Origin: Mitsuaria sp. 7 | GTDB taxonomy: Bacteria > Pseudomonadota > Gammaproteobacteria > Burkholderiales > Burkholderiaceae_C | Reading direction: 5' to 3' | Length of the DNA stretch: 64,000 nt | Assembly: GCF_001653795.1 (NCBI RefSeq) | Contig: NZ_CP011514.1 | Span: 3,118,279 to 3,182,278 of the forward strand | Part shown: piece after piece, positions 41,136-52,850 of the stretch | How the letters are laid out: each line of letters opens with the position of its first letter | Position numbering within the stretch: position 1 is the first letter of the stretch | Made by a program: the position numbers and the translations under genes | The notes under the pieces: generated by a model | The model's database searches: none | What the model was told of the DNA's origin: nothing | What the model saw: only the letters and a program-made list of their open reading frames with translations

Positions 41136-41882
41136 TCAGGCGCCTTCGTTCACTTCGACGAATTCGTCGCCTTCAGCGGCGACGGCCGTGACGACTTCGT
41201 TCGACGAGTTGGCGCGGCCTTCCAGCACGGCGTCGGCGACAGCCTTGGCGTACAGGGCGACAGCCTTGGCCGAGTCGTCGTTGCCGGGGATGACGTAGTC
41301 GATGCCTTCGGGCGAGTGGTTGGTGTCCACGATGCCGATGACCGGGATGCCCAGCTTCTTGGCTTCCAGGACGGCGATCTTGTGGTAGCCGACGTCGATG
41401 ACGAACAGGGCGTCCGGCAGCGCGACCATGTCCTGGATGCCGCCGATGTTCTTGTCGAGCTTGTTGATGTCGCGCGTGAACATCAGGGCTTCCTTCTTGA
41501 TCGCGGGCTGGGTGCCAGCCTCGATCTGTGCCTGCATGTCCTTGAGCTTCTTCAGCGAGGTCTTGACCGTCTTGAAGTTGGTCAGCGTGCCGCCCAGCCA
41601 ACGCTGGTTGACGCTCGGGACGCCGGCGCGCTCAGCTTCGGCGGCGACGATGTCGCGGGCCTGGCGCTTGGTGCCGACCATCAGGATCGTGCCGCGCTTG
41701 GCAGCCAGCTGGCGCACGAACTTCAGGGCTTCCTCGAACGCGGGCAGCGTCTTCTCGAGGTTGATGATGTGGATCTTGTTGCGATGGCCGTAGATATACG
41801 GGGCCATCTTGGGATTCCAGAAGCGGGTTTGGTGGCCGAAATGGACGCCGGCTTCCAGCATCTCACGCATCGTGACGGACAT
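41136..41882 (-). CDS. rpsB: 30S ribosomal protein S2
   Basis: 248 residues. '[20 protein letters not shown]' is the S2 N-terminus, with '[20 protein letters not shown]' and '[20 protein letters not shown]' the later signatures. S2 is a late 30S protein. It is transcribed first in rpsB-tsf and has a long leader (about 190 bases from the putative promoter at 42079), a usual place for S2 autoregulation. Confidence 0.98.
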   Translation of the reverse strand: MSVTMREMLEAGVHFGHQTRFWNPKMAPYIYGHRNKIHIINLEKTLPAFEEALKFVRQLAAKRGTILMVGTKRQARDIVAAEAERAGVPSVNQRWLGGTLTNFKTVKTSLKKLKDMQAQIEAGTQPAIKKEALMFTRDINKLDKNIGGIQDMVALPDALFVIDVGYHKIAVLEAKKLGIPVIGIVDTNHSPEGIDYVIPGNDDSAKAVALYAKAVADAVLEGRANSSNEVVTAVAAEGDEFVEVNEGA

Positions 41883-42078
41883 AAGTAACTCCGAAGGTTG
41901 GTTCTAGAATCCGGCACGAATTGCGACGTCTGATGGACGTTGCAACACCTTGATTCGCCGGATTCGCGAATTTGCGATGAGCGACAAAGGCACGACATCA
42001 CTGTCCGACCCCTGCCTGCACACCGCGTTCCCACCGGACTCCAGCCCCATTGGCTGGCGTATCCGGGAAAACCCATCG

Positions 42079-42107
42079 AGTATAACCCGTTTTCGCATGC
42101 CGATCGA
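42079..42107 (-). promoter_or_regulatory. Putative promoter of rpsB
   Basis: Minus-strand TCGATC (42107-42102), 17 bases, TATACT (42084-42079). The -10 matches five of six; the -35 is weak. It overlaps the divergent amidase start. Confidence 0.4.
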
Positions 42108-43452
42108 CCTGACCGAGGCGCTCGCCTCGCTGCGCCTGGGCCGCCACTCGGCGCGCTCGCTGTTGTCCGACGCCCTGTCACGCGCAGACGACGAAGCGTG
42201 CCGGCATGTCTTCCTGCGCTGCTTCGACGAGGAGGCCCGTGCGGCCGCCGAGGCCTCGGACGTCGCGCATGCACGCGGTGAGCCCCGTCCGACGCTCGGC
42301 GGTCTGGCGGTATCCGTCAAGGACCTGTTCGACGTCGCCGGGCATCCGACGACCGCCGCGTCCGCCGCCATGGACGATGCACCACCCGCCAGGCACGACG
42401 CGCCCGCCGTCGCCCGGCTGCGCGCCGCCGGCGCCGCGCTGGTCGGCCACACCAACCTCAGTGAGTTCGCCTTCTCCGGCGTCGGCATCAATCCACATCA
42501 CGGCACGCCCCGGAATCCGGTGACACGCGCGATCGACGGCGTGGATCGCATTCCCGGCGGATCGACCTCAGGCGGCGCGGTCAGCGTCGCCACCGGCGCG
42601 GCGTGGGCAGCACTCGGCTCGGACACCGGCGGGTCGCTGCGCATCCCGGCCGCGCTGCAGGGACTGGTCGGCTTCAAGAGCACGGCGCGGCAGGTGCCGC
42701 TCGATGGCTGCGTGCCCTTGTCGCCCTCGCTGGACACGGCCGGCGCGATCACGCGCTCGGCGCGGGATGCCGCGCTGCTGCATGCGGTGCTGAGCGGCGA
42801 ACCCGTCGAGCTCGACACGCGGCCTTTGAGCGCATGGCGCTTCGCGATCACGCCGGACTTCATGCAGGACGAACTCGAGCCTGCGGTGGCTGCTGCGTTC
42901 GAACGCGCCCTCACGACGCTGCGCGCCGCTGGCGCCGCCATCGAGGAACGCGCGCTGCCCGCCCTGCCCCGTGTGGCGGAACTGCAAACACAAGGCGGCA
43001 TCACCGCGGCAGAGGCCTGGGCATGGCACCATGCGCGCCTCGCCGAACGCGGCGACCGCTACGACCCGCGCGTCGCGCAGCGCATCCGCCGCGGCGAGGC
43101 CATCCTGCCCGCCGCCTACCAGGCACTGCTCGATGCCCGCCGCCGCTGGATCCAGGACATGACGGCCGCGATGGCCGGCATCGACGCCTTCCTCAGCCCC
43201 ACTGTTCCGCTCCAAGCCCCGGAGATCGCCCCCTTGCTGCACAGCGACGACCTGTTCTTTGCCACCAACGCGCGCCTGCTGCGCAATACCGCCGTCGTGA
43301 ACCTGCTCGACGGCTGCGCGATCTCGATCCCGTGCGAGCACCCCGGCGAACTGCCGGTCGGCCTGATGCTGTGGGCGCCCGCGCTGCGCGATCACGCGGT
43401 GCTGAGCGCTGCATCGGGCGTCGAAGCGGCACTCGCCGCGAGGACGCGCTGA
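42097..43452 (+). CDS. Amidase-signature (AS) hydrolase
   Basis: 451 residues from the ATG at 42097 ('MPIDLTEALASLRLG'). The Ser-cisSer-Lys triad is complete: Lys75 in 'VSVKDLFD', cis-Ser156 in 'PGGSTSGGAVSVA' and nucleophile Ser180 in 'DTGGSLR', with the 24-residue Ser-Ser spacing of the family. It hydrolyses an amide; substrate is unknown. GatA of the tRNA amidotransferase is unlikely because no GatB/GatC gene is near. It is divergent from rpsB and precedes a DadA-like oxidase by one base, so a joint amino-compound pathway is possible. Confidence 0.88.
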   Translation: MPIDLTEALASLRLGRHSARSLLSDALSRADDEACRHVFLRCFDEEARAAAEASDVAHARGEPRPTLGGLAVSVKDLFDVAGHPTTAASAAMDDAPPARHDAPAVARLRAAGAALVGHTNLSEFAFSGVGINPHHGTPRNPVTRAIDGVDRIPGGSTSGGAVSVATGAAWAALGSDTGGSLRIPAALQGLVGFKSTARQVPLDGCVPLSPSLDTAGAITRSARDAALLHAVLSGEPVELDTRPLSAWRFAITPDFMQDELEPAVAAAFERALTTLRAAGAAIEERALPALPRVAELQTQGGITAAEAWAWHHARLAERGDRYDPRVAQRIRRGEAILPAAYQALLDARRRWIQDMTAAMAGIDAFLSPTVPLQAPEIAPLLHSDDLFFATNARLLRNTAVVNLLDGCAISIPCEHPGELPVGLMLWAPALRDHAVLSAASGVEAALAARTR

Positions 43453-43453
43453 G

Positions 43454-44659
43454 ATGCGGGTCGCCATCATCGGAGCCGGCCTGGCCGGCGTCACGAGCGC
43501 TTACGAACTCGCGCTGCAGGGCCACGAGGTCCACGTCTTCGAACGCGACACCAGCGTCGCCACGGGCGCGAGCTTCGCACCGCCGGGGCTGATCGCGCCC
43601 GGCCTGATGGCCGCACGGCCGGATGTGCCGCTGGCATGGCGCGGCAAGCCGGGTCAGCTCGGCTGGAAATTCGCGAATTGGCGCGCCGGTCGCGCGCGCG
43701 GCGCCCAGGCCATGCCGGAGGCGCTGCATGCGCTCGCGCAGCGCGGGCAGGCCGTGATGGCCGTGTGGCGACGCGAGTTGAAGATGGACGTCGAACGTGA
43801 AGCCGGTGTACTGCTGCTGTGGCGCACTGCCAAGGACTACAAGAGCGCGGCGCCGCTGCTCGCGCGGCTGCAGGAACGGCAGGTGCCGCACCGCGAGCTC
43901 GACGCCGAAGGCTGTCGCGCGCAGGAGCCCGGACTCAATGCCGAAACCACGCTGCACGGCGGCATCCTGTTGACGCAGGACGAGGCGGCCAACGCCCGCC
44001 AGTTCAGCCAGGCGCTGAAGCTGGAAGCGCAGCGGCTCGGCGTCCAGTGGAACTTCAACACCGACGTGCTACGCATCGAGCCGGGCAGCCAGCCGGCCGT
44101 GCACGTGGCCGCCGGTGAACCGCTGCGGGTGGACGCGGTGCTGGTCTGTGCCGGCAAGGGGGCGGTGCCGCTGCTCGCCGCGCAGGGACTGAAGCTGCCG
44201 TGGGGAACGGTCCACACGCACACGCTGACGGCGCCGCTGCGCATGCTGGAGGCCCACCCGGACCTGGGACCTCGCGCGACCGTCATCGACGTGTCGCTGG
44301 GCGTGAGCCTCACCCGCCTCGGTCAGCGCGTGCGCGTCGGCGGTGCGAACGAGTTGGGCGGCTACTCATCCCAGCCGGATGGTCAGTCGATGGGCGCGTT
44401 GCATCAGGCCGCGCACGACTGGTTCCCCGGCGCCCTGCTGGCCGGCGGTCAGCAGCGCTGGAAGACCTCGCGCCTGCTGCTGCCCGACGAGTTGCCGCTG
44501 ATCGGCGAATCCGGCCTGCCCGGCGTGTGGCTGAACATCGGTCACGGCGAGCATGGCTGGACCATGGCCGGCGCCGCCGCGCAACTGCTGGCCGCACGAC
44601 TGGCGAAGAAGGACCCTGGCATCGACGCCGCACTGCTGGAGCCGGGACGGCTCAAGTGA
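43454..44659 (+). CDS. FAD-dependent D-amino acid dehydrogenase (DadA-like)
   Basis: 401 residues. Dinucleotide motif 'IIGAGLAGVTSAYEL' at 5-19 and 'VHVFERD' binding FAD ribose, later 'GGILLTQDEAANARQFSQAL' and a C-terminal 'LNIGHGEHGWTMAGAAAQLL', the DadA-type FAD site. DadA deaminates D-amino acids to 2-oxo acids. It is shorter than E. coli DadA (432), so the specificity may differ. Translationally close to the amidase. Confidence 0.87.
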   Translation: MRVAIIGAGLAGVTSAYELALQGHEVHVFERDTSVATGASFAPPGLIAPGLMAARPDVPLAWRGKPGQLGWKFANWRAGRARGAQAMPEALHALAQRGQAVMAVWRRELKMDVEREAGVLLLWRTAKDYKSAAPLLARLQERQVPHRELDAEGCRAQEPGLNAETTLHGGILLTQDEAANARQFSQALKLEAQRLGVQWNFNTDVLRIEPGSQPAVHVAAGEPLRVDAVLVCAGKGAVPLLAAQGLKLPWGTVHTHTLTAPLRMLEAHPDLGPRATVIDVSLGVSLTRLGQRVRVGGANELGGYSSQPDGQSMGALHQAAHDWFPGALLAGGQQRWKTSRLLLPDELPLIGESGLPGVWLNIGHGEHGWTMAGAAAQLLAARLAKKDPGIDAALLEPGRLK

Positions 44660-44687
44660 GCCGAGTCGCCGGAGCGGCTCGATCGAC

Positions 44688-44714
44688 CCGAGCAACCCGA
44701 GCGATCTGAGCGAT
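44688..44714 (+). repeat. 9-bp tandem repeat, three units
   Basis: CCGAGCAAC, CCGAGCGAT, CTGAGCGAT in tandem, ahead of a NAD(P)HX repair gene. Short and imperfect; it may be slippage-prone. Confidence 0.5.
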
Positions 44715-44739
44715 CCGGGACGGGGATAGAGTCGGCGGC

Positions 44740-46254
44740 ATGCTGCCCGTGCTCCCCACATCCCACGATCAATCCCTGCATGACGCGCCGTCGAGCCGGC
44801 GCATCGAGTCGGCGGCGCTGTCGCTGCATCCGCCGCACACGCTGATCGAGCGCGCCGGCCTGGCGGTGGCGCGACTCGCCCTGGCGCTCAAGCCCTTCGG
44901 CCGATACGCCGCGGTGTTCGCCGGTCCGGGCAACAACGGCGGCGACGGCCTCATCGCGGCGCGCCACCTGGCCGCGCGCGGATGGACGGTGGACGCGCTG
45001 CTGGTCGGGCCGGAGCCCCAGCCGGGCAGCGACGCCGCGCACGCGCTGGACACCGCCAGGCAAGCCGGCCTGAGCCTGCACACCGACCCCCAGCGGATGC
45101 CCCGGTGGGCCGATGTCGCCATCGACGCCCTCCTCGGCCTTGGTGCCAGCCGAGCCCCCGAGGGCGCGTTCGCTTCAGCCATCCAGGCCATCGACTCACT
45201 GCGAGATGCGGGCACCACAGTGCTGGCCGTCGATGTCCCCAGCGGCATCGATGCGCGCACCGGTCAGCCGCTGGGCGCGGACGCTGTTCGCGCGCATCAC
45301 ACGCTGACCTTCCTGACCTTGAAGTCCGGCCTGTTCACCGGGGAAGGCCGTGCGCTCGCGGGGCGCGTGTGGTTCGACGATCTCGGCGTGCCGGTCGGCG
45401 AGAAGGGGGTGGGCGTGCTCTTCGGCGCCAGCCGCATCACGCGCTGGCAAGGCGAGTTCGCGCGCTCGGCGTCGAGTCACAAGGGAAGGCAGGGCGACGT
45501 CGTCGTCCTGGGCGGCGCGCCGACGATGCGCGGCGCCGCGTGGCTGGCCGCCACGTCGGCGTTGGCGGCTGGCGCGGGTCGCGTGTACGCGGCGCTGCCG
45601 GACGACGACGGCCAGCCATGGCCCGCCCGGCCGGAGCTGATGCATTGGGATGCCGCGCGCTGGAGCACTCCGACCGACACCTGGCGGGACATCGTGGCCG
45701 TGTGCGGATGCGGCGGCGGTACGGCCATCGCGCCGGCGCTGTCCACGGTGTTGCACGGCGCGACGCGCGTTGTGCTCGATGCCGATGCGCTGAACCTCGT
45801 GGCCGCCGATGAGACGCTGCAGCACGCGCTGCGTCGTCGCGCAACGCACGGCTGGCCGACGATCCTCACGCCGCATCCGCTGGAAGCGGCGCGGTTGCTT
45901 GGACTGCCCTCCGCCGCAGGCGTGCAGGCCGATCGCCTGGACGCCGCGACGCAGTTGGCCATGCGCTTCTCGGCGACGGTCGTGCTCAAAGGATCGGGCA
46001 GCGTCGTGGTGACGCCGAAGCGGCGTCTGTCGGTCAACGCCACGGGCTCATCGGCGCTGGCAACCGCAGGCACCGGCGATGTGCTGGCCGGCTGGATCGG
46101 CGGACTCTGGGCGCAGTCGCCGGGCATCGCCCCGCACGACCTCGCCTGCGCCGCCGTGGCGTGGCATGGGGCGGCCGCCGAGGGCCATTCCGGCCCGCTG
46201 CTCGCCGCTGACCTGATCGACGCGATGGCCGCACTGCACAGCCCCTCCGCCTGA
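44740..46254 (+). CDS. nnr: Bifunctional NAD(P)HX epimerase/dehydratase
   Basis: 504 residues, a fusion. The N-terminal YjeF_N epimerase domain (about 15-215) has 'FAGPGNNGGDGLIAARHLA' (62-70 core) and 'LAVDVPSGIDARTG'. The C-terminal ribokinase-like dehydratase domain (about 240-500) has 'TILTPHPLEAARLLG', 'VVLKGSGSVV' and 'ATAGTGDVLAGWIGG'. It repairs hydrated NADH/NADPH. The fusion is normal in bacteria. It converges with rnr. Confidence 0.95.
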   Translation: MLPVLPTSHDQSLHDAPSSRRIESAALSLHPPHTLIERAGLAVARLALALKPFGRYAAVFAGPGNNGGDGLIAARHLAARGWTVDALLVGPEPQPGSDAAHALDTARQAGLSLHTDPQRMPRWADVAIDALLGLGASRAPEGAFASAIQAIDSLRDAGTTVLAVDVPSGIDARTGQPLGADAVRAHHTLTFLTLKSGLFTGEGRALAGRVWFDDLGVPVGEKGVGVLFGASRITRWQGEFARSASSHKGRQGDVVVLGGAPTMRGAAWLAATSALAAGAGRVYAALPDDDGQPWPARPELMHWDAARWSTPTDTWRDIVAVCGCGGGTAIAPALSTVLHGATRVVLDADALNLVAADETLQHALRRRATHGWPTILTPHPLEAARLLGLPSAAGVQADRLDAATQLAMRFSATVVLKGSGSVVVTPKRRLSVNATGSSALATAGTGDVLAGWIGGLWAQSPGIAPHDLACAAVAWHGAAAEGHSGPLLAADLIDAMAALHSPSA

Positions 46255-46281
46255 ACACCGTCAACGCCTCGCCAGAAGTAC

Positions 46282-46310
46282 GAAGGGCCTGGCATGACCA
46301 GACCCTTCTT
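46282..46310. terminator. Hairpin between convergent nnr and rnr
   Basis: GAAGGG/CCCTTC (46282-46287 with 46303-46308) and CTGG/CCAG (46289-46292 with 46298-46301), one mismatch, loop CATGA. Followed by TTGATC on the plus strand. Plausible shared terminator. Confidence 0.5.
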
Positions 46311-46387
46311 GATCGGAGCCTCGATCGGCAGCGATCGATACCCTCGGGCACCGCGCAGGCACTGCGCAGGCACCATTCAGGCAGTAC

Positions 46388-48883
46388 TCATGCCCCGCGC
46401 TTGCGTCGCGTCGTCTTGGCTGCCGGCGCGCCGCTGCCCTTCGCAGCGACGGACTTCGCGGCGCTGCGCGCCGTGCGCTTGACCGCCTGGACCGGATGCG
46501 TCGACGAGCCCTTCGTCGCGCGCTCCGATTTCCGGCGCTCGGCCTTCAACACGCGATCGGCCTGCTCGATGCGCTCCAGCGCGTCGACCGCCGTCGGCGG
46601 ATCAGGCGGCGGCAGCGGCATCGGCTCCACCGTCGCGGCCGGAGCCGCGGCGGCCTCACGGCGCGCGCGGTGCTCGGCCCGCTTGTCCTGCTTCCTCGCG
46701 GGGCCCTTGCCCTCGCCGCCGCGCCGGTCGCCGAACTTGTCGCGATGACCGCCGCGCAGCAGGCGCTGCTCCTCGCCCTCACGCACCAGGCGGAAGTCGA
46801 TCTTGCGGCCGTCCAGGTCGACACGGCTGACCTGCACCTGCACGCGCGCGCCCGTGGCGTAGCGGATGCCGGTGCGTTCGCCGCGGAGCTCCTGGCGGAC
46901 CTCGTCGAAACGGAAGTACTCGCCGCCGAGTTCGGTGATGTGGATCAGTCCCTCGACATACAAGGCATCGAGCTGCACGAACAGGCCGAAGCTCGTCACC
47001 GCGCTCACCGTGCCGGCGAATTCCTCGCCGAGGTGGTCGCGCATGAAGCGGCACTTCAGCCAGGCCTCGACGTCGCGCGAGGCTTCATCCGCGCGGCGCT
47101 CGTTGGCGCTGCAATGCGCGCCGACGACTTCCCAGCGCTCCGCCTCCGTCGATGCGGAGGCCGGGCTCGGCGCCTTCGAGGCCGGCTTGCCCGGCCGCTT
47201 GGGCATCGGGTTCGCGGCTTCCATCTTGTGCGCGTCGAGCGCGTACTTCTTCGATCCGAGCAGCGCCTTGATCACGCGATGCACCAGCAGGTCCGGGTAG
47301 CGCCGGATCGGGCTGGTGAAGTGCGTGTAGGCCTGGTACGCGAGACCGAAGTGGCCCGCATTGGCCGGCGTGTAGATCGCCTGCTGCATCGAACGCAGCA
47401 GCATGGTGTGGATCTGCTGCGCGTCGGGCCGGTCCTTGGTCGCTTGCGCGATCGCCTGGTACTCGCCCGGCGAGGGGTCGTCGCTGATGCCCATACCGAT
47501 GCCCAGCGCGCGCAGGTAGGCCTGCAGCGTGCCGCGCTTCTCGGGCGTCGGACCTTCATGGACCCGGTACAGCGATGCATGCTTGCCGCCCGCGATGAAG
47601 TCCGCCGCGCAGACGTTGGCGGCGAGCATCGCCTCCTCGATCAGGCGATGGGCCTCGTTGCGGGTACGCGGCACGATCTTCTCGATGCGGCCGTTGTCGT
47701 CGCAGACGATCTGGGTCTCGGTGGTCTCGAAGTCGATCGCGCCGCGCTTGGCACGTTGCGACAGCAGCGCGCGGTAGACCTCGTGCAGGTGCAGCAGGTG
47801 CGGCACCAGCGTCTTGCGCTTGTGGGCCTCGGGGCCATGCGTGTTGCCGAGAATGGCCGCCACTTCCGTGTAGGTGAAGCGCGCATGCGAGTTGATGACC
47901 GCCGGATAGAACTGGTACGCGTGCAGCTCGCCAGACTCGCTGACCAGCATGTCGCAGACCATGGACAGACGATCCTGCTCCGGGTTCAGCGAGCACAAGC
48001 CGTTCGACAGCTTCTCCGGCAGCATCGGGATGACGCGTCTGGGGAAGTAGACCGAGGTCGCGCGCTCGTAGGCATCGCGATCCAGCGGCTCGCCGGGCTT
48101 CACGTAGTGACTGACGTCGGCGATCGCGACCAGCAGACGCCAGCCCTGGAACGCCGTCTTGCCCCGGCCCTGCTTGTGGGGCTCGCAGTAGACCGCATCG
48201 TCGAAGTCGCGCGCGTCCTCGCCGTCGATGGTCACCAGCGCCACGTCGCGCAGGTCGATGCGGTGCTTCATGTCGACCGCGCGGACCTTGTCGGGCAGCT
48301 TCGCCGCCTGCGCCAGCGTGTCGGCGCTGAAGGCGTGCGGGACCTCGTACTTGCGCACGGCGATCTCGATCTCCATGCCGGGGTCGTCGATCTCGCCCAG
48401 CACTTCGGTCACGCGGCCCACCGGCTGCGAATACAGCGACGGCGGCTCCGTCAGTTCGACAGCGACGATCTGACCCGCGGTCGCGTTGGCGATCGCGTTC
48501 TTCGGCACCAGGATGTCCTGGCCGTAGCGTTTGTCTTCAGGCGCGACGAGCCAGATGCCGGACTCGAGCAGCAGGCGGCCGATGATCGGCTTCTTGCGTC
48601 GCTCGAGGATTTCCAGCACGCGGCCTTCGGGACGGTTGCGCTTGTCGTGGCGCACGATGCGCACCCGCAGGCGGTCGCCGTGCATGACGGCGTGCATCTC
48701 CTGCGAGGACAGATAAACGTCCGATTGACCATCGTCGGGCATCAGGAAACCGTGCCCGTCGCGGTGACCCTGCACCGTGCCTTCGATCTCCCCCATCGGT
48801 TGAGCGCTCTGGGCGCCCTGGGGGCTTGCATTCTTGAAGTTTTTGATAGTAGAATCCTTGTCTTTCCTGAAACGCAGAAGCAC
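46388..48883 (-). CDS. rnr: Ribonuclease R, short N-terminus and basic tail
   Basis: 831 residues from a GTG at 48883; an ATG at 48796 gives 802 and is the alternative. Cold-shock domain 'GTVQGHRDGHGFLMPDDG', RNB catalytic domain with 'TIDGEDARDFDDAVYCE' and 'DVSHYVKPGEPLDRDAYERA' (four Asp site), then an S1 domain 'GTVSAVTSFGLFVQLDALYV'. The Lys/Arg/Ala-rich tail (about 720-831) is typical of RNase R. The N-terminal winged-helix region of E. coli RNase R is absent. It degrades structured RNA 3' to 5'. The coding start is uncertain because the first 30 codons overlap a probable tRNA promoter. Confidence 0.93.
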   Translation of the reverse strand: MLLRFRKDKDSTIKNFKNASPQGAQSAQPMGEIEGTVQGHRDGHGFLMPDDGQSDVYLSSQEMHAVMHGDRLRVRIVRHDKRNRPEGRVLEILERRKKPIIGRLLLESGIWLVAPEDKRYGQDILVPKNAIANATAGQIVAVELTEPPSLYSQPVGRVTEVLGEIDDPGMEIEIAVRKYEVPHAFSADTLAQAAKLPDKVRAVDMKHRIDLRDVALVTIDGEDARDFDDAVYCEPHKQGRGKTAFQGWRLLVAIADVSHYVKPGEPLDRDAYERATSVYFPRRVIPMLPEKLSNGLCSLNPEQDRLSMVCDMLVSESGELHAYQFYPAVINSHARFTYTEVAAILGNTHGPEAHKRKTLVPHLLHLHEVYRALLSQRAKRGAIDFETTETQIVCDDNGRIEKIVPRTRNEAHRLIEEAMLAANVCAADFIAGGKHASLYRVHEGPTPEKRGTLQAYLRALGIGMGISDDPSPGEYQAIAQATKDRPDAQQIHTMLLRSMQQAIYTPANAGHFGLAYQAYTHFTSPIRRYPDLLVHRVIKALLGSKKYALDAHKMEAANPMPKRPGKPASKAPSPASASTEAERWEVVGAHCSANERRADEASRDVEAWLKCRFMRDHLGEEFAGTVSAVTSFGLFVQLDALYVEGLIHITELGGEYFRFDEVRQELRGERTGIRYATGARVQVQVSRVDLDGRKIDFRLVREGEEQRLLRGGHRDKFGDRRGGEGKGPARKQDKRAEHRARREAAAAPAATVEPMPLPPPDPPTAVDALERIEQADRVLKAERRKSERATKGSSTHPVQAVKRTARSAAKSVAAKGSGAPAAKTTRRKRGA
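48826..48855 (+). promoter_or_regulatory. Putative promoter of tRNA-Leu
   Basis: TTGCAT (48826-48831), 18 bases, TAGAAT (48850-48855) in an A/T-rich island, 113 bp before the tRNA. It overlaps the 5' end of rnr on the other strand. Confidence 0.4.
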
Positions 48884-48967
48884 TTCTGTGTTCCGAGAAA
48901 CCGAGGGCTCAAGAATACTTCAAGAAGTGGCTTGAGATGGTTTTCCGGGAGACTGGCTTCTGACCTT

Positions 48968-49052
<85 letters not shown>

Positions 49053-49058
49053 TATTCG

Positions 49059-49083
49059 AAAAGCCGGCCATGAGCCGGCTTTT
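49059..49083 (+). terminator. Rho-independent terminator of tRNA-Leu
   Basis: AAAAGCCGGC (49059-49068), loop CATGA, GCCGGCTTTT (49074-49083), then CTCATT. A 10-bp stem with a T-run, 6 bp after the tRNA. Confidence 0.9.
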
Positions 49084-49094
49084 CTCATTCTGAC

Positions 49095-49194
49095 GCCCAG
49101 GAAGTGATGTCCAGTGGACATCACGGGAGGACTCGAATGGTTGGGACCACAGGTCCCAACCGGGGTCGCGCTTGCGTGACCGAGTCCTCTCCTG
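49095..49194. other. Structured element copying parts of tRNA-Leu
   Basis: Nested perfect inverted repeats: GTGATGTCC/GGACATCAC (49104-49112, 49116-49124), GAGGACTCG/CGAGTCCTC (49127-49135, 49181-49189), GGTTGGGACC/GGTCCCAACC (49139-49148, 49152-49161), and GTCGCGC/GCGTGAC (about 49165-49180, one G-T pair). CAGGA/TCCTG (49098-49102, 49190-49194) closes it. It repeats GCCCAGG and CGAGTCCTCTCCTG from the tRNA in the same order and orientation, and carries TTCGAGTCCTC inverted. A tRNA-derived remnant, attachment-site scar or structured RNA are possible; no coding frame is convincing. Confidence 0.6.
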
Positions 49195-49220
49195 CGAAGG
49201 CAGCGAGCTTCCAGCACATA

Positions 49221-49252
49221 CAAACAAAAAGGGCTGACAGTTGTCAGCCCTT
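49221..49252 (-). terminator. Rho-independent terminator of the phosphoribosyltransferase gene
   Basis: AAGGGCTGAC (49229-49238), loop AGTT, GTCAGCCCTT (49243-49252), a 10-bp stem; on the minus strand TTTGTTTG follows. Starts 7 bp after the stop. Confidence 0.9.
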
Positions 49253-49258
49253 CGTTCA

Positions 49259-49780
49259 TCAGATCGCGAACTTCTTCGCCAGCGCATCGGGGCGCAACGC
49301 GTCGTAGTCTTCGAACGGCTGATGGATCCACGGGCTGGTTTCCAGCATCTCGACGTAATAGTCCGGGGTGTATTCCGAGACGCTCTTCGTCCAGATCACG
49401 GCCGACCGCAGCTCGCTGATCGACGGCATGCCGCGCAGCCGCTCCACCACCGCCTTCAGCGTCACGCCCGAATCCGCCAGATCGTCCACCAGCAGCACGC
49501 GACCGGCGAGTTCGCCCTTGGGCATGGTGATGTACTTGGCGATGTCCAGACGCCCCTGGATCGTGCCCGCTTCCGCGCGGTAAGAGCTGGTCGACATGAT
49601 GCCCAGCGGCTTGTCGAACACGCGCGACAGCACGTCGCCGGGACGCATCCCGCCGCGGGCCAGGCACAGGATCTGGTCGAACTCCCAGCCGGAGGCATGC
49701 ACCTTCAGCGCCAGGCGTTCGATCAACAGGTGGTATTCATCCCACGACACGTACAGATGTTTGCCGTCGTCGGTCAACAT
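49259..49780 (-). CDS. Phosphoribosyltransferase (PRT, type I)
   Basis: 173 residues. PRPP-loop motif 'VLLVDDLADSGVTLKAV' (95-111) with two Asp, and 'LCLARGGMRPGDVLSRVF' upstream. The best guess is a purine (xanthine/hypoxanthine) salvage enzyme because purA follows the same direction 72 bp upstream, but specificity residues were not resolved. It ends at a strong terminator, so purA-PRT may be one transcript. Confidence 0.85.
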   Translation of the reverse strand: MLTDDGKHLYVSWDEYHLLIERLALKVHASGWEFDQILCLARGGMRPGDVLSRVFDKPLGIMSTSSYRAEAGTIQGRLDIAKYITMPKGELAGRVLLVDDLADSGVTLKAVVERLRGMPSISELRSAVIWTKSVSEYTPDYYVEMLETSPWIHQPFEDYDALRPDALAKKFAI

Positions 49781-49852
49781 GGGGGAGGCTCCTCAGCGAT
49801 GGATGGGGTCAGGTCTGGATAAGACGGAAAACGACAGGGCGCGAGCGGTCGC

Positions 49853-52406
<2,554 letters not shown>

Positions 52407-52435
52407 GGACGTTCAGGGAGGGGGTTAAAAACGGC

Positions 52436-52441
52436 ATTGTA
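52436..52441 (-). promoter_or_regulatory. -10-like box before hisZ
   Basis: TACAAT on the minus strand, 30 bp before the hisZ ATG; no good -35 seen. A GC stem AGACCCCC/GGGGGTCT (52470-52489) lies upstream of it. Weak promoter candidate for hisZ-purA. Confidence 0.3.
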
Positions 52442-52572
52442 CCGGGGTCGCGACGCGCTCCGACCACCGAGACCCCCACGCGGGGGTCTGGAGCGAATTC
52501 GCCAACGGTTCAGGGAGGCTTCGTGACGGGCTGCGCAGCCCGCCCTGCCCTGCAGCGCTCAGCGCAGCCCGC

Positions 52573-52758
52573 TCAGAGCAGCCACAGCAGCAAGCCCCCG
52601 CACGCCAGGCTCGCCAGACCCAGGAATCGCAGTTGGCCGTCGCTCATCGCCAACAGCTTGGAGAACAGCTGTCGCCAGGTGCCGGGGCTCAGGAAGGGCA
52701 ACAGCCCTTCCATGATCAGCAGCAGCGCCAGCGCCGCCAGCCATTGGTCGCCGCTCAT
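52573..52758 (-). CDS. DUF2065 small inner-membrane protein
   Basis: 61 residues. Two hydrophobic helices, 'LAALALLLIMEGLLPFL' and 'FLGLASLACGGLLLWLL', separated by 'SPGTWRQLFSKLLAMSDGQL'. This is the DUF2065 (YjeT-like) pattern. It commonly follows hflKC in Proteobacteria, as here (92 bp after hflC); function unknown. Confidence 0.9.
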   Translation of the reverse strand: MSGDQWLAALALLLIMEGLLPFLSPGTWRQLFSKLLAMSDGQLRFLGLASLACGGLLLWLL

Positions 52759-52850
52759 GAAGAGGCCGCCCTTTCCGGCTGCTGCCGGTCAACCTGATGA
52801 CGAGGGCCGGAGAAGGACCCGGAGGTCGCTTCGTCCGGCCCTTCCCGGGT

